Of a stretch of 64,000 nucleotides of DNA, positions 56,682 to 64,000 are shown in pieces; the stretch's first letter is position 1, and every line of letters begins with the position of its first letter. The DNA is taken from assembly GCA_002067205.1 (NCBI GenBank), contig MVQL01000209.1:1-64000 (forward strand). The letters run 5' to 3'. A program made the position numbers and the translations under genes. The notes beneath the pieces are model-generated. The model searched no databases. It worked only from the letters and a program-made list of their open reading frames with translations, and was not told where the DNA came from. Origin of the DNA: Pelotomaculum sp. PtaB.Bin104 (lineage in GTDB: Bacteria > Bacillota > Desulfotomaculia > Desulfotomaculales > Pelotomaculaceae).

Positions 56682-58028
56682 CTAAAAGAAAGGCAGCTTG
56701 GGCATTTTACCGCCCTTCTTCAAGGATTTTTCCATATTCATTATCTGTTTCATCATTTTTTTGGTCTGATCGAACTGTTTTAAGAGACGGTTTACTTCCT
56801 GCACTGAGGTACCGCTCCCTTTGGCGATTCTTCTCTTTCTGCTGCCGCTGAGCACCTTATCAGGATCCTGCCGCTCTTGCGGTGTCATGGATTGAATGAT
56901 CGCTTCGATGAAAACAAGTTCTTTCTCATCCACTTGCAGGTCCTTGATTTTTTTCGCGCCTCCCAGGCCGGGGATCATCCCCAGGACCTGTTCCAGGGGA
57001 CCCATTTTTTTAACCTGCATCAGCTGGTCCAGAAAATCCTCCAGCGTAAAATCCGCACTCCGGATTTTTTTCTGCATTTTTGCCATCTGATCAGCGTCAA
57101 AGTTTTCCTGGGCCTTTTCAATTAAGGTGAGCATATCACCCATCCCCAGGATGCGCTCAGACATCCGGTCCGGGTGGAAAGGCTCCAAGGTGTCCAGTTT
57201 TTCACCGACACCGGCAAATTTAATCGGCTTACCGGTGACTGCCCGCACGGAAAGTGCCGCGCCGCCCCTGGTGTCCCCGTCCAATTTTGTCAGCACTACG
57301 CCGTCAATGTCCAGGCGCTTGTTAAATTCCTCAGCCACGTTCACCGCTATTTGACCGGTCATGGCGTCAATGACCAGAAGCACTTCATCGGGTTTGATCA
57401 CCCGGTTCATGGCTTCCAGTTCACTCATCAGCTCTTCATTAACTTCCTGGCGGCCGGCTGTGTCGATGATCACCAGGTCATGTCCGCCGGTTACTGCATT
57501 TTTCACGGCAGCCTGGCCGATGGCGACCGGGTCCTGCTTATCCCCGATGGTAAAGACAGGGATATTCAACTGGTTTCCCAAAACCTGCAGCTGTTTAATG
57601 GCAGCAGGCCGGTAGACGTCAGCAGCCACCAGCAGGGGGCGCTTGCCCTGCTTGCGCAGCAAAGCGGCCAGCTTGGCGGCGGTAGTGGTCTTACCTGCTC
57701 CGTTTAAACCAACCATCAGCACTACAGTAGGCGGCTTTGGCGCAATATTGATCTTGCTGTTGGCACCGCCCATTAAAGCAGTCAGCTCGTCATGCACAAT
57801 TTTGATCACGTGCTGGGCCGGGTTAAGGCTGGCCAGCAATTCCTGGCCAATCGCCCGTTCTTTGATCCGGGCGATAAAATCTTTGACTACTTTAAAGTTG
57901 ACATCAGCCTCGAGCAGTGCAATCCGCACTTCCCGCAGCGCTTCATTGACATCGGACTCGGTGAGGCGGCCCTTCCCCCTCAGCTTTTTAAAGGTATCCT
58001 GCAATCTCTCAGCCAAATTGGCAAACAC
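56682..58028 (-). CDS. ffh: Signal recognition particle protein Ffh
   Basis: The SRP54 homologue, 448 residues: an N-domain bundle (about 1-85), a GTPase with GLNGAGKTTTAAKLA, DTAGR and TKLDGDTRGG, and a Met-rich M-domain (about 300-448; MGDMLTLIEKAQ, IPGLG) that binds 4.5S/6S RNA and signal peptides. The start is GTG at 58028: AAGGAGGT is 6 bases upstream and the product begins with the family's N-terminal pattern, whereas an ATG nearer the SD is too close to it. It follows ylxM with a 60-bp gap. Confidence 0.98.
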   Translation of the reverse strand: MFANLAERLQDTFKKLRGKGRLTESDVNEALREVRIALLEADVNFKVVKDFIARIKERAIGQELLASLNPAQHVIKIVHDELTALMGGANSKINIAPKPPTVVLMVGLNGAGKTTTAAKLAALLRKQGKRPLLVAADVYRPAAIKQLQVLGNQLNIPVFTIGDKQDPVAIGQAAVKNAVTGGHDLVIIDTAGRQEVNEELMSELEAMNRVIKPDEVLLVIDAMTGQIAVNVAEEFNKRLDIDGVVLTKLDGDTRGGAALSVRAVTGKPIKFAGVGEKLDTLEPFHPDRMSERILGMGDMLTLIEKAQENFDADQMAKMQKKIRSADFTLEDFLDQLMQVKKMGPLEQVLGMIPGLGGAKKIKDLQVDEKELVFIEAIIQSMTPQERQDPDKVLSGSRKRRIAKGSGTSVQEVNRLLKQFDQTKKMMKQIMNMEKSLKKGGKMPKLPFF

Positions 58029-58088
58029 CGGCATACCTCCTTCAAACCTGACCGGCACAAACAATAGATTACTCAGTTACTTTTGCAA

Positions 58089-58448
58089 CTATTCCGGGGA
58101 TGACGTCAACTCAATTATTTCAGTTAATATTTCTCTGGCCCGCCGCACCTTGCAGTCTTCGGCTGCGGCTGTATATTCATCAAGCAGGGAGCTAGCTTCC
58201 ACCAGTTTTTCTCTTTCTTTCTTGAACTTGGCTACAAGCCCTAACTTATGCTCATATTCCTCCAGCGACTGTTCCGCCCGCTTCAAGGCATCATGCACGG
58301 CCTGGCGGGTTACAGCGAACTCCTCAGCAATCTCCCCTAAGGAAAGGTTCTGCCCGTAGTAAAGCTCCATAAAATTTCTTTGGCGTTCCGTTAACAGCTG
58401 CCCGTAAAAATCATTCAGCAAGTTCATCCAGGCAATTTTTTCTAACAC
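58089..58448 (-). CDS. ylxM: YlxM-family HTH protein (SRP-associated)
   Basis: The 119-residue protein has a sigma-70 region-4-like helix-turn-helix (about 20-65; YGQNLSLGEIAEEFAVTRQAVHDALKRAE) followed by a coiled-coil tail. YlxM always precedes ffh and, in streptococci, modulates SRP GTPase activity; a DNA-binding role is not shown. Start at GTG 58448, which aligns with MSLEK-type family starts; another GTG three codons upstream is possible. First gene of the SRP-to-rplS transcript. Confidence 0.93.
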   Translation of the reverse strand: MLEKIAWMNLLNDFYGQLLTERQRNFMELYYGQNLSLGEIAEEFAVTRQAVHDALKRAEQSLEEYEHKLGLVAKFKKEREKLVEASSLLDEYTAAAEDCKVRRAREILTEIIELTSSPE

Positions 58449-58480
58449 AGCTTCCACCTGCTCGATCCTGTAGAATAATT

Positions 58481-58508
58481 TCTATAATAGTTTAAGAAAC
58501 ACTATCAA
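58481..58508 (-). promoter_or_regulatory. Possible sigma-A promoter of the ylxM operon
   Basis: TTGATA (58508-58503), 16-bp spacer, TATAGA (58486-58481), about 30 bp upstream of the ylxM start. Confidence 0.45.
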
Positions 58509-58815
58509 GGCATGTAGCTTTACAGAAAGATTCTATAGGAATTAAACGGCTGTGTCAAGGAGATGATCGATTTTTTTGTAATTACCTGTGTGTTGTGGAA
58601 GGCCCATGGCCCATGACACCCCCTTAAAACCATAAAGTGCCGGGATGCTCCTGTATTGGTCAAGCACCAAGAATTGCTGTATAATGAATTTATTAGATAG
58701 AACCTTAGAGAAAATTCTTGGGTGAGTAAAAAATTATGAGGTAGTTTTTGCATTAACCCACGGGCTTGCTGTTGTTCTGTTTTGTTAATCGATCATCATT
58801 ATTTTTTATAATGGG
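58509..58815. other. ylxM/aminotransferase divergent gap
   Basis: 307 bp, AT-rich. A palindrome-like GGCCCATGGCCCATG lies near 58602-58616. A TATAAT at 58807-58812 lies directly before the aminotransferase start. No small gene seen. Confidence 0.4.
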
Positions 58816-60249
58816 GTGAATAATCTGAAAGCGGAAAATAACATCAGGATAAATTCCAACCACATGCCCTCGGGTTTTATCTCCTTGGACGAGGCCATCA
58901 GGCAGAGCCGGGAGCAAGTGATTAATAATCATAAGACCTACATTAACGCCAGTTTAGCGATGATGATCGGGCTTTTAAACTTTGACAAGCAGTTCACCGG
59001 GGCGGCTGGGATAGAGGTCTGGGACAGCGAGGGCAACCGGTACCTGGACTTTCTGGGTGCTTACGGCGCCCTGAACCTGGGGCACAACCACCCCCGGGTG
59101 CTGGCGGCGCTGGAGCAGGTTAAAGAGATGCCCAACCTGCTGCAGGCCTCACTGGCCACCATGTCGGGCGCCCTAGCCAAAAATTTGGCCGCTATCACCC
59201 CAGGTAAACTGCAGCGATCCTTCTTCGGCAACAGCGGCGCAGAGGCGGTTGAAGGAGCGCTGAAGCTGGCGCGGGCGGCCACCGGGCGCAAAGGCCTGGT
59301 TTACTGCAACAACTCTTTTCACGGTAAAACTCTGGGCGCCCTGTCAGTGACCGGCCGGGAAAAATACCAGAAAGCATTTCTGCCTTTACTACCGGGCCTT
59401 GCGGCGGTACCCTTCGGCGACCTGGACGCCCTGGAAAAACAATTAAAAGGCAGCGAGGCCGCCGCCTTCATCGTTGAGCCGGTTCAGGGCGAGGGCGGGA
59501 TCATCCTGCCCCCGGAGGACTACCTGGCGGGAGCAAAGCAAATATGTACAAAATACGGTACACTGCTGATAGTCGATGAAGTCCAGACCGGGCTGGGTCG
59601 CACCGGGGAAATGTTTGCCTGCCAGCACTTCGGGGTCACCCCCGATATTTTGTGCCTGGCCAAATCCCTGGGGGGCGGTGTGATGCCGATCGGGGTCTAC
59701 ATCACCACTGACGAAATCTGGAAAAGAGCCTACGGCAGCATGGATAAAGCTGCGCTCCACACCTCCACCTTCGGGGGCAATACCCTGGCGGCCGCGGCGG
59801 CAATCGCCACCCTCGAGGTGCTTTACGAAGAAAACCTGCCCGAGCGGGCACGGGAAAGCGGCAGTTACCTGCTGGCCGGTCTGCGGCGGCTTAAAGAAAA
59901 ATATCCTTTGGTTAAGGACATCAGGGGTCTCGGCCTGATGACCGGGATTGAATTCAGCCAGCCCGAAGGCAAGGTCTTAAAAGTAAATCTGGGGCTGGTT
60001 AATAAAATTTCAGAAGAGTACCTGGGCAGCATGGTCGCCGGAGAACTGCTCAACAAACACCGGATCATCACCGCCTACACCTTGAACAACCCTAACGTCA
60101 TTCGTCTGGAGCCGCCCTTAATGGTAACCCGGGAGCAGATCGACACGTTGCTGAAGGCACTGGAAGGAATACTAGTTGCCCATAAGGGCTTTTTCAGCGT
60201 AGCTGCCTCCAGCGTCAAGACAATCTTTCATTCTCTAAATAAAAAGTAG
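58816..60249 (+). CDS. Class III PLP-dependent aminotransferase (putrescine/ornithine-type)
   Basis: The 477-residue protein has a class III aminotransferase fold: substrate region [27 protein letters not shown], the Asp of [12 protein letters not shown] that contacts the PLP ring nitrogen, and the Schiff-base Lys in [13 protein letters not shown]. An N-terminal extension of about 50 residues and a C-terminal tail are like putrescine aminotransferase (PatA), but the amine substrate is not proven. The start is unsure: GTG at 58816, or CTG at 58825 which has GGGGTGA 4-5 bases upstream. It is monocistronic with its own terminator and reads away from the ylxM operon. Confidence 0.9.
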   Translation: MNNLKAENNIRINSNHMPSGFISLDEAIRQSREQVINNHKTYINASLAMMIGLLNFDKQFTGAAGIEVWDSEGNRYLDFLGAYGALNLGHNHPRVLAALEQVKEMPNLLQASLATMSGALAKNLAAITPGKLQRSFFGNSGAEAVEGALKLARAATGRKGLVYCNNSFHGKTLGALSVTGREKYQKAFLPLLPGLAAVPFGDLDALEKQLKGSEAAAFIVEPVQGEGGIILPPEDYLAGAKQICTKYGTLLIVDEVQTGLGRTGEMFACQHFGVTPDILCLAKSLGGGVMPIGVYITTDEIWKRAYGSMDKAALHTSTFGGNTLAAAAAIATLEVLYEENLPERARESGSYLLAGLRRLKEKYPLVKDIRGLGLMTGIEFSQPEGKVLKVNLGLVNKISEEYLGSMVAGELLNKHRIITAYTLNNPNVIRLEPPLMVTREQIDTLLKALEGILVAHKGFFSVAASSVKTIFHSLNKK

Positions 60250-60275
60250 AGCGGGGTACATCACGCTCTACTTTT
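60245..60275 (+). terminator. Aminotransferase terminator
   Basis: A perfect 9-bp stem (60245-60253 with 60264-60272), a 10-nt loop and a short T run at 60272-60275. The stop codon at 60247-60249 lies inside the upstream arm. Confidence 0.75.
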
Positions 60276-60320
60276 ACTGTTAACATTAACTCATCTGTTG
60301 GTGAATTTCACCTTCGTCTT

Positions 60321-60378
60321 CCAAAAACTGTAGTGACGTGGGCAAATTGACCACGTGCCAAAAACTGTAATGACATGG
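60321..60378. repeat. Two 21-bp imperfect direct repeats
   Basis: Copies at 60321-60341 and 60358-60378, 37 bp apart, differing at two positions. An inverted pair ACGTGG/CCACGT (60336-60341, 60351-60356) overlaps the first copy. Confidence 0.8.
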
Positions 60379-60440
60379 CGGATTCCACCAGTTGAAAGAC
60401 TTGATATCGGCATAAGCCATCTAGATCTGGTTTATTGACA

Positions 60441-61514
60441 TCAAAGCACATCCTCATACCCTTGTTCTCTCAGTATTTGCACCGCTTTTTTGATCTCCTG
60501 CGCCTTATCCTTATGACACACCAGCAGACAGTCATTGTCGTTAACGACAATCAAGTCCTCGACCCCGATCAGAGCTACAGTTCTATTAGGGGAGTAGACG
60601 TAGGAATTGTTCGTGTCCAGGAAAACACCCTTACCTTCCAATATATTACCGCAATTGTCCTTCTCGCAATACCTTTCCAAAGCCGTCCAGGAGCCGATAT
60701 CATCCCAGCCAAAATCCCCGCGGATGACCAGGACATTATCAACCTTCTCCAGGATACCATAATCTACTGAAATCTTGGGCAGTCCATTATAGACTTCTTC
60801 AAGTACAACGGGATATTCATTCGTACCAAAACATTTCTCTATTCTTTTCAGACCCTCAGCCAAAAGGGGTGCATATATTTCAATTTGTTTCCAGATTTGA
60901 TCCACTCGCCAGATAAACATACCGCTGTTCCACAGATAATCGCCATGATCCAGGAATTTTAGGGCCTTCTCATAAGTTGGCTTTTCCAAGAAACGCTCAA
61001 CCCGGTAAACTGGAATACCAACCACGGTATCAAAAACTTCCCCCTGGCAAATGTAGCCATAGCCAGTCTCTGGCCGGTGCGGGCTTATGCCCAGCGTTAC
61101 AATTTCGTTGCCTTTAACGGCTGTCAGCACAGCAGCCCGCAGGATTTCCTGAAAATGCCGCACGTCGTTAATATAATGATCGGCTGGCAGCACAATCATC
61201 ACGTCCATGGGGTCCTTGTGGCGGATAACCATGGTTGCTAAACCGATAGCTGCCGCCGTATCACGACCAAAAGGCTCAATTATTACATTGCCTTCCGGCA
61301 AATTAGGAAGCTGCTTAAGGATAATATCTTTGAATTCTTGTCCTGCTACAATATAAATATCCGTAGGATCAACCAGTCGTTCAACCCGTTCAACGGTAAG
61401 CTGCAACATGGTCTTATCCCCAACTAAATTTAAGAACTGCTTGGGCAGGGCCATTCTGCTGCGCGGCCAGAACCTTTCCCCCCGTCCACCGGCCATGATT
61501 ACAACACAGGGCAT
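60441..61514 (-). CDS. Mannose-1-phosphate guanylyltransferase
   Basis: The 357-residue enzyme makes GDP-mannose from mannose-1-P and GTP. The nucleotide-binding signature GGRGERFWPRSR and PKQF is at the N-terminus; VLPADHYI, FLEKP and the WNSGMFIWR region that contacts the sugar follow. The C-terminal isomerase domain of bifunctional ManC/AlgA proteins is absent. The ATG at 61514 has GGTGG 6 bases upstream. No exopolysaccharide gene lies nearby in the window, so its pathway (glycosylation or polysaccharide) is unknown. It is probably monocistronic, and the repeat at 61553 precedes it. Confidence 0.93.
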   Translation of the reverse strand: MPCVVIMAGGRGERFWPRSRMALPKQFLNLVGDKTMLQLTVERVERLVDPTDIYIVAGQEFKDIILKQLPNLPEGNVIIEPFGRDTAAAIGLATMVIRHKDPMDVMIVLPADHYINDVRHFQEILRAAVLTAVKGNEIVTLGISPHRPETGYGYICQGEVFDTVVGIPVYRVERFLEKPTYEKALKFLDHGDYLWNSGMFIWRVDQIWKQIEIYAPLLAEGLKRIEKCFGTNEYPVVLEEVYNGLPKISVDYGILEKVDNVLVIRGDFGWDDIGSWTALERYCEKDNCGNILEGKGVFLDTNNSYVYSPNRTVALIGVEDLIVVNDNDCLLVCHKDKAQEIKKAVQILREQGYEDVL

Positions 61515-61552
61515 GCTCAACCACCTTTCCGGTAATATCCAAATATTTTGTC

Positions 61553-61607
61553 TTAATTCGACATTTCCTTAATTCGACATTTCCTTAATTCGACATTTCC
61601 TTAATTT
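61553..61607. repeat. Three tandem 16-bp repeats
   Basis: TTAATTCGACATTTCC occurs exactly three times at 61553-61568, 61569-61584 and 61585-61600, with a partial fourth copy (to about 61607). It is 40-90 bp upstream of the guanylyltransferase start, in its likely promoter region. Confidence 0.92.
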
Positions 61608-61784
61608 TACCTGCAGGTTATCAAAGAAAGTGTACTCTGATCTGAAGCCATCTCCTGATGTTTGCTCTGAACAATTAAATAGGTAAAAATAACTGAAGCT
61701 CTTTAATTTCCCAGCTTCATGTACTAAAATAGACAGGATTGATTAGTCAATTTTCAATACGATAAATCGAAGGGGTGTTTATAG

Positions 61785-62369
61785 TTGACCAAGAAAAAGG
61801 ATAAGGAGTTCACCTTGACAGCCTCCGGCTTTGAGTACGACAAAGAGCTATCGAGGATATCAATTAAAGTTTTTCCAGCTTTGCAGGCTCTAATTGCAAA
61901 TCAACATGATTTGATCGAGGCTTATCAAAAATATGCCCCGGAACAGTCAATTTTCCTTGATTCGCATCGGGCTGAGCTGATGGAAGTTGAGGAAATCATC
62001 GCAAAGGAACATGCAAAGCATTTTGCCAAAAAAGAAGAATTAAAAAAGAAAAGACAGGAAAAAAAATTGAACCAAGTTCCGTCTCCAGCGAATGAAACTG
62101 AGGACACTCAGCAAGGCTATCAGGAATATAACGAACCCTTAAAGGAAATGGAAGCAGCACTTGATGAAATGGTATGCAGCATGAGCCCCGGCCTGCCATC
62201 AGCAAGGTTTGCCGCCGCCACCCCGAAAACCACGCTGAAGCAGGAGGAAACCGACATCAGGCGTATAGCCATCGGCGCCTCCATCAAAGCGCTGGAAACT
62301 TTTATCGGGCGCGAGTTGACTGAACAGGAAATGGCTGTTATTGAAAGCCAGGTTGATTCATACCTTTAG
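61785..62369 (+). CDS. Hypothetical charged protein
   Basis: A 194-residue protein of no family I recognise. There is no signal peptide or membrane helix. It is rich in Lys and Glu, with a long helical or coiled-coil stretch (about 65-105; AKEHAKHFAKKEELKKKRQEKK), a flexible Pro/Asn/Gln stretch (about 103-120) and a conserved-looking C-terminal domain (about 155-194). The TTG start has AAGGGGTG upstream. No operon partner on the same strand; 240 bp from the guanylyltransferase gene, divergent. Confidence 0.75.
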   Translation: MTKKKDKEFTLTASGFEYDKELSRISIKVFPALQALIANQHDLIEAYQKYAPEQSIFLDSHRAELMEVEEIIAKEHAKHFAKKEELKKKRQEKKLNQVPSPANETEDTQQGYQEYNEPLKEMEAALDEMVCSMSPGLPSARFAAATPKTTLKQEETDIRRIAIGASIKALETFIGRELTEQEMAVIESQVDSYL

Positions 62370-62523
62370 CAGCAGCAATCCTGGTATAGCCGCCATAACC
62401 ATCTTCATATCAATGATGCTCAGAAACTGTTTGAACAATCCCACTTAGGAGGTAAATACACCATCATCTATGCTAATAAGGGCAATTTGCCAGGTTTTTT
62501 TTTATAAAAGATTTCCTCACCGT
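62370..62523. other. Gap after the charged protein gene
   Basis: No gene. A run of nine T at about 62496-62504 on the plus strand follows GCCAGG but shows no clear stem. Confidence 0.35.
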
Positions 62524-62559
62524 AAAAAATAAGCCAGGAAATATGATATCTCCTGGCTT
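62524..62559 (-). terminator. DUF2007 gene terminator
   Basis: A 9-bp stem (62559-62551 with 62539-62531), an 11-nt loop, then a T run (62529-62524) on the minus strand. Confidence 0.85.
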
Positions 62560-62562
62560 TGC

Positions 62563-62775
62563 TCAGGCATTGGGCTTTGATTGGATAATCTCTCTGGCTC
62601 TTTCCACATCCGATTTTTTAACTACCAATCTTACACCACCAATATAATTAACAAAATTTATCGCAGCCTGTTCATCATAGATGAATACTTGAATCCCCTC
62701 GCTTTCCAACAGTCCTTTGACAATATTGGCCTCGGTGACATTAAGAAATGTCGCGATAGTTACCAGGTCATTCAA
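62563..62775 (-). CDS. DUF2007 small protein
   Basis: The 70-residue protein resembles DUF2007 (putative signal-transducing, PII-like ferredoxin fold): VTIATFLNVTEANIVKGLLESEGIQVFI, then GGVRLVVKKSDVERAREII. Function unknown; the fold may bind ligands or protein partners. The TTG start at 62775 has GGAGG 7-8 bases upstream and aligns with the family; upstream in-frame codons would add a 30-residue Cys-rich lead without an SD. Ends at its terminator and probably is co-transcribed with the M48 gene 61 bp upstream. Confidence 0.85.
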   Translation of the reverse strand: MNDLVTIATFLNVTEANIVKGLLESEGIQVFIYDEQAAINFVNYIGGVRLVVKKSDVERAREIIQSKPNA

Positions 62776-62836
62776 AACTATTCCTCCTTTCAATATATTA
62801 TCATACTTGGGACTAAAATAAGGTAGCTTGCAACGA

Positions 62837-64000
62837 TCAATGCAAAGCCTGCTGCAATATTTCAATTCTCTTTAAGGCAGGTGGGTGGCTGTAGCTAAAC
62901 CACTGGATAAAAGGGGCCGGGGCCACATCCGACACGTTTTTAGCGGCCAGGTCTACCTGCAGTCGGACTGCCGCCGGAACATTCCCGGTTAATATTACCG
63001 CAGAACGGTCGGCCTCCAGCTCCATGCTCCGGGAAAAATAGTTCTGCAAGGGGCCGGAAAAAAAGGAGGCGAGCATAAAAAACAGCAGGATCACCGCCCA
63101 GGCATATGGCTGCGCGCGGCCGGACACCGGTAAAGTTGTTCGTAACACCACAAACAGCAGCCCCCAGGCAACAAAGGAGCCCAGTATACCCAGGAGCAGC
63201 CCGCGGGTGATGTGCCCCAAACGCCAGTGAGCCATTTCATGGGCGACTACAGCCTCTACCTGCTCAGGCGGGTAATCGGCTAAGAGGGTGTCGTAAAGCA
63301 CGATGCGTTTGGTTTGGCCCAGTCCGGTAAAATAGGCGTTGGCTTTAGTTGTGCGCCGGCTGGCATCCATCACAAAGGCTTGATCTACCGGCAGACCCGC
63401 CTGTTCCGATAACTTATGGACCATGCTGTTTACGGTCGGGTCTTCCACCGGGGTAAAGCGGTTAAACATAGGTGACACCACTACCGGCCAGAGAAAGGTC
63501 TGGAACACAATCCAGAGGGAGACGAAGCCGGCACCGGCAAGCCACCAGGCGTTGGGCAGGCGGTTGATCACCCAGAAAAGCAAGCCCACCCCCATTGCGG
63601 ACAGGACCAGTTCCAAACCGGAACCCTTAATATAGTCCAGCCACCAGGCACCCAGGCTCTGTGTTGAAAAACCCCACTGGTGCTGCCAATAGTAGCTGCT
63701 AAAGAGTGTAAAAGGCAGGTCTAGAAGCTTTAATAATAGCCAAAGGGTCAGGAAAAACAGCAGGATACCCCCGCTATAGCTGCCGGCAACCTGTTGCATC
63801 CGGTGGGAAAAGGCCTCAGCCCGGCCGCTAAATACCAGCCACAATAAGAATAATACCTGCACCAAAAAATTGGTGAGATAAGCTAGTCGCAGCACATTAT
63901 TGTATTGCCGGCCCTGGTTTATTTGCTCGGCACTAAAATAATTTCCGATCCCGGGTCCCACCCGCCCCGGGAAAAGGCTAAACCAGAGGTAAAGCAAACT
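62837..64000 (-). CDS. M48 family membrane metalloprotease (Ste24/CAAX protease-like), 5' truncated by the window
   Basis: The visible 387 codons hold several membrane helices, a zinc site VVAHEMAHWRLGH (HExxH) and the third ligand in MELEADRSAVIL. This arrangement, with about six helices around the site, is the Ste24/CAAX prenyl-protease branch of M48 and not the single-helix HtpX form. The reading frame is open to the right edge, so the N-terminus lies outside. The function is uncertain in bacteria (turnover of membrane proteins or lipoproteins). The likely downstream partner is the DUF2007 gene. Confidence 0.88.
   Translation of the reverse strand, partial: SLLYLWFSLFPGRVGPGIGNYFSAEQINQGRQYNNVLRLAYLTNFLVQVLFLLWLVFSGRAEAFSHRMQQVAGSYSGGILLFFLTLWLLLKLLDLPFTLFSSYYWQHQWGFSTQSLGAWWLDYIKGSGLELVLSAMGVGLLFWVINRLPNAWWLAGAGFVSLWIVFQTFLWPVVVSPMFNRFTPVEDPTVNSMVHKLSEQAGLPVDQAFVMDASRRTTKANAYFTGLGQTKRIVLYDTLLADYPPEQVEAVVAHEMAHWRLGHITRGLLLGILGSFVAWGLLFVVLRTTLPVSGRAQPYAWAVILLFFMLASFFSGPLQNYFSRSMELEADRSAVILTGNVPAAVRLQVDLAAKNVSDVAPAPFIQWFSYSHPPALKRIEILQQALH

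Noticed and set aside
57643-58359. 238-codon plus-strand frame across ffh and ylxM
   Set aside because: Antisense shadow of two conserved genes.
1-64000. CRISPR arrays, rRNA genes, complete insertion sequences
   Set aside because: No regularly spaced identical repeats of CRISPR length, no rRNA-like sequence and no transposase with terminal inverted repeats were seen.

Overview
The window reads as a stretch of chromosome from a spore-forming, low-to-mid G+C clostridial Firmicute, most like the Peptococcaceae (Desulfotomaculum/Pelotomaculum relatives). The reasons are spoVS, the order ylxM-ffh-rpsP-khpA-ylqD-rimM-trmD-rplS-lepB-rbgA, the order recA-recX-rny-ymdB-spoVS, a T-box in front of pheS-pheT, an infC-rpmI-rplT operon, frequent TTG/GTG starts behind strong Shine-Dalgarno sites, and a giant 2-hydroxyacyl-CoA dehydratase activator typical of anaerobes. 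The species assignment is inference from gene order and recalled protein similarity; no search was run.

Left edge (1-9.8 kb): a structured RNA on the minus strand, perhaps the 5' part of a group II intron whose ORF would lie outside the window; a tyrosine recombinase; a tRNA-Leu(GAG); an exported acidic repeat protein with a copper-amine-oxidase-like stalk domain; a class A penicillin-binding protein; a stand-alone starch-type carbohydrate-binding domain; and an export operon (lipoprotein adaptor, EmrA-like adaptor, 14-TM EmrB-like MFS pump).

10-24 kb, all minus strand: mutS2, a long U32 peptidase-family protein, a NIF3-like protein, 3-methyladenine glycosylase, polX, zapA, pheT, pheS with a T-box leader, a TrmH/SpoU methyltransferase, and a decayed ktrA fragment. 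24.6-26 kb: rplT, rpmI and infC, the last using an ATC start and preceded by an attenuator-type leader and a near-perfect sigma-A promoter. 26-33.4 kb: small regulators and hydrolases, an M19 dipeptidase, spoVS with a sigma-H-type promoter, ymdB, an unknown gene, and rny. 33.7-41.1 kb: recX, recA, cinA, an FtsH-like protease overlapping a small membrane protein, pgsA and rimO.

41.3-50.4 kb: a 1435-residue double-ASKHA CoA-enzyme activator is divergent from a TetR regulator, with a clear operator just downstream of the activator promoter. Then come a DinG-type helicase, rnhB and yraN on the plus strand. 50.6-58.5 kb: comM, then the SRP/ribosome-assembly/signal-peptidase cluster. 58.8-64 kb: a class III aminotransferase, a mannose-1-phosphate guanylyltransferase preceded by tandem repeats, two small conserved or hypothetical genes, and an M48 membrane protease cut by the right edge.

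Most of the window is housekeeping: translation, DNA repair and recombination, RNA decay, secretion and division. The less ordinary items are the left-edge RNA and recombinase, the split FtsH-like pair, the TetR-controlled activator, the unknown gene between rny and ymdB, and several compact regulatory devices (ATC start with attenuator, zapA stop codon inside its terminator, sigma-H promoter, T-box). I found no CRISPR array, no complete insertion sequence and no rRNA gene.
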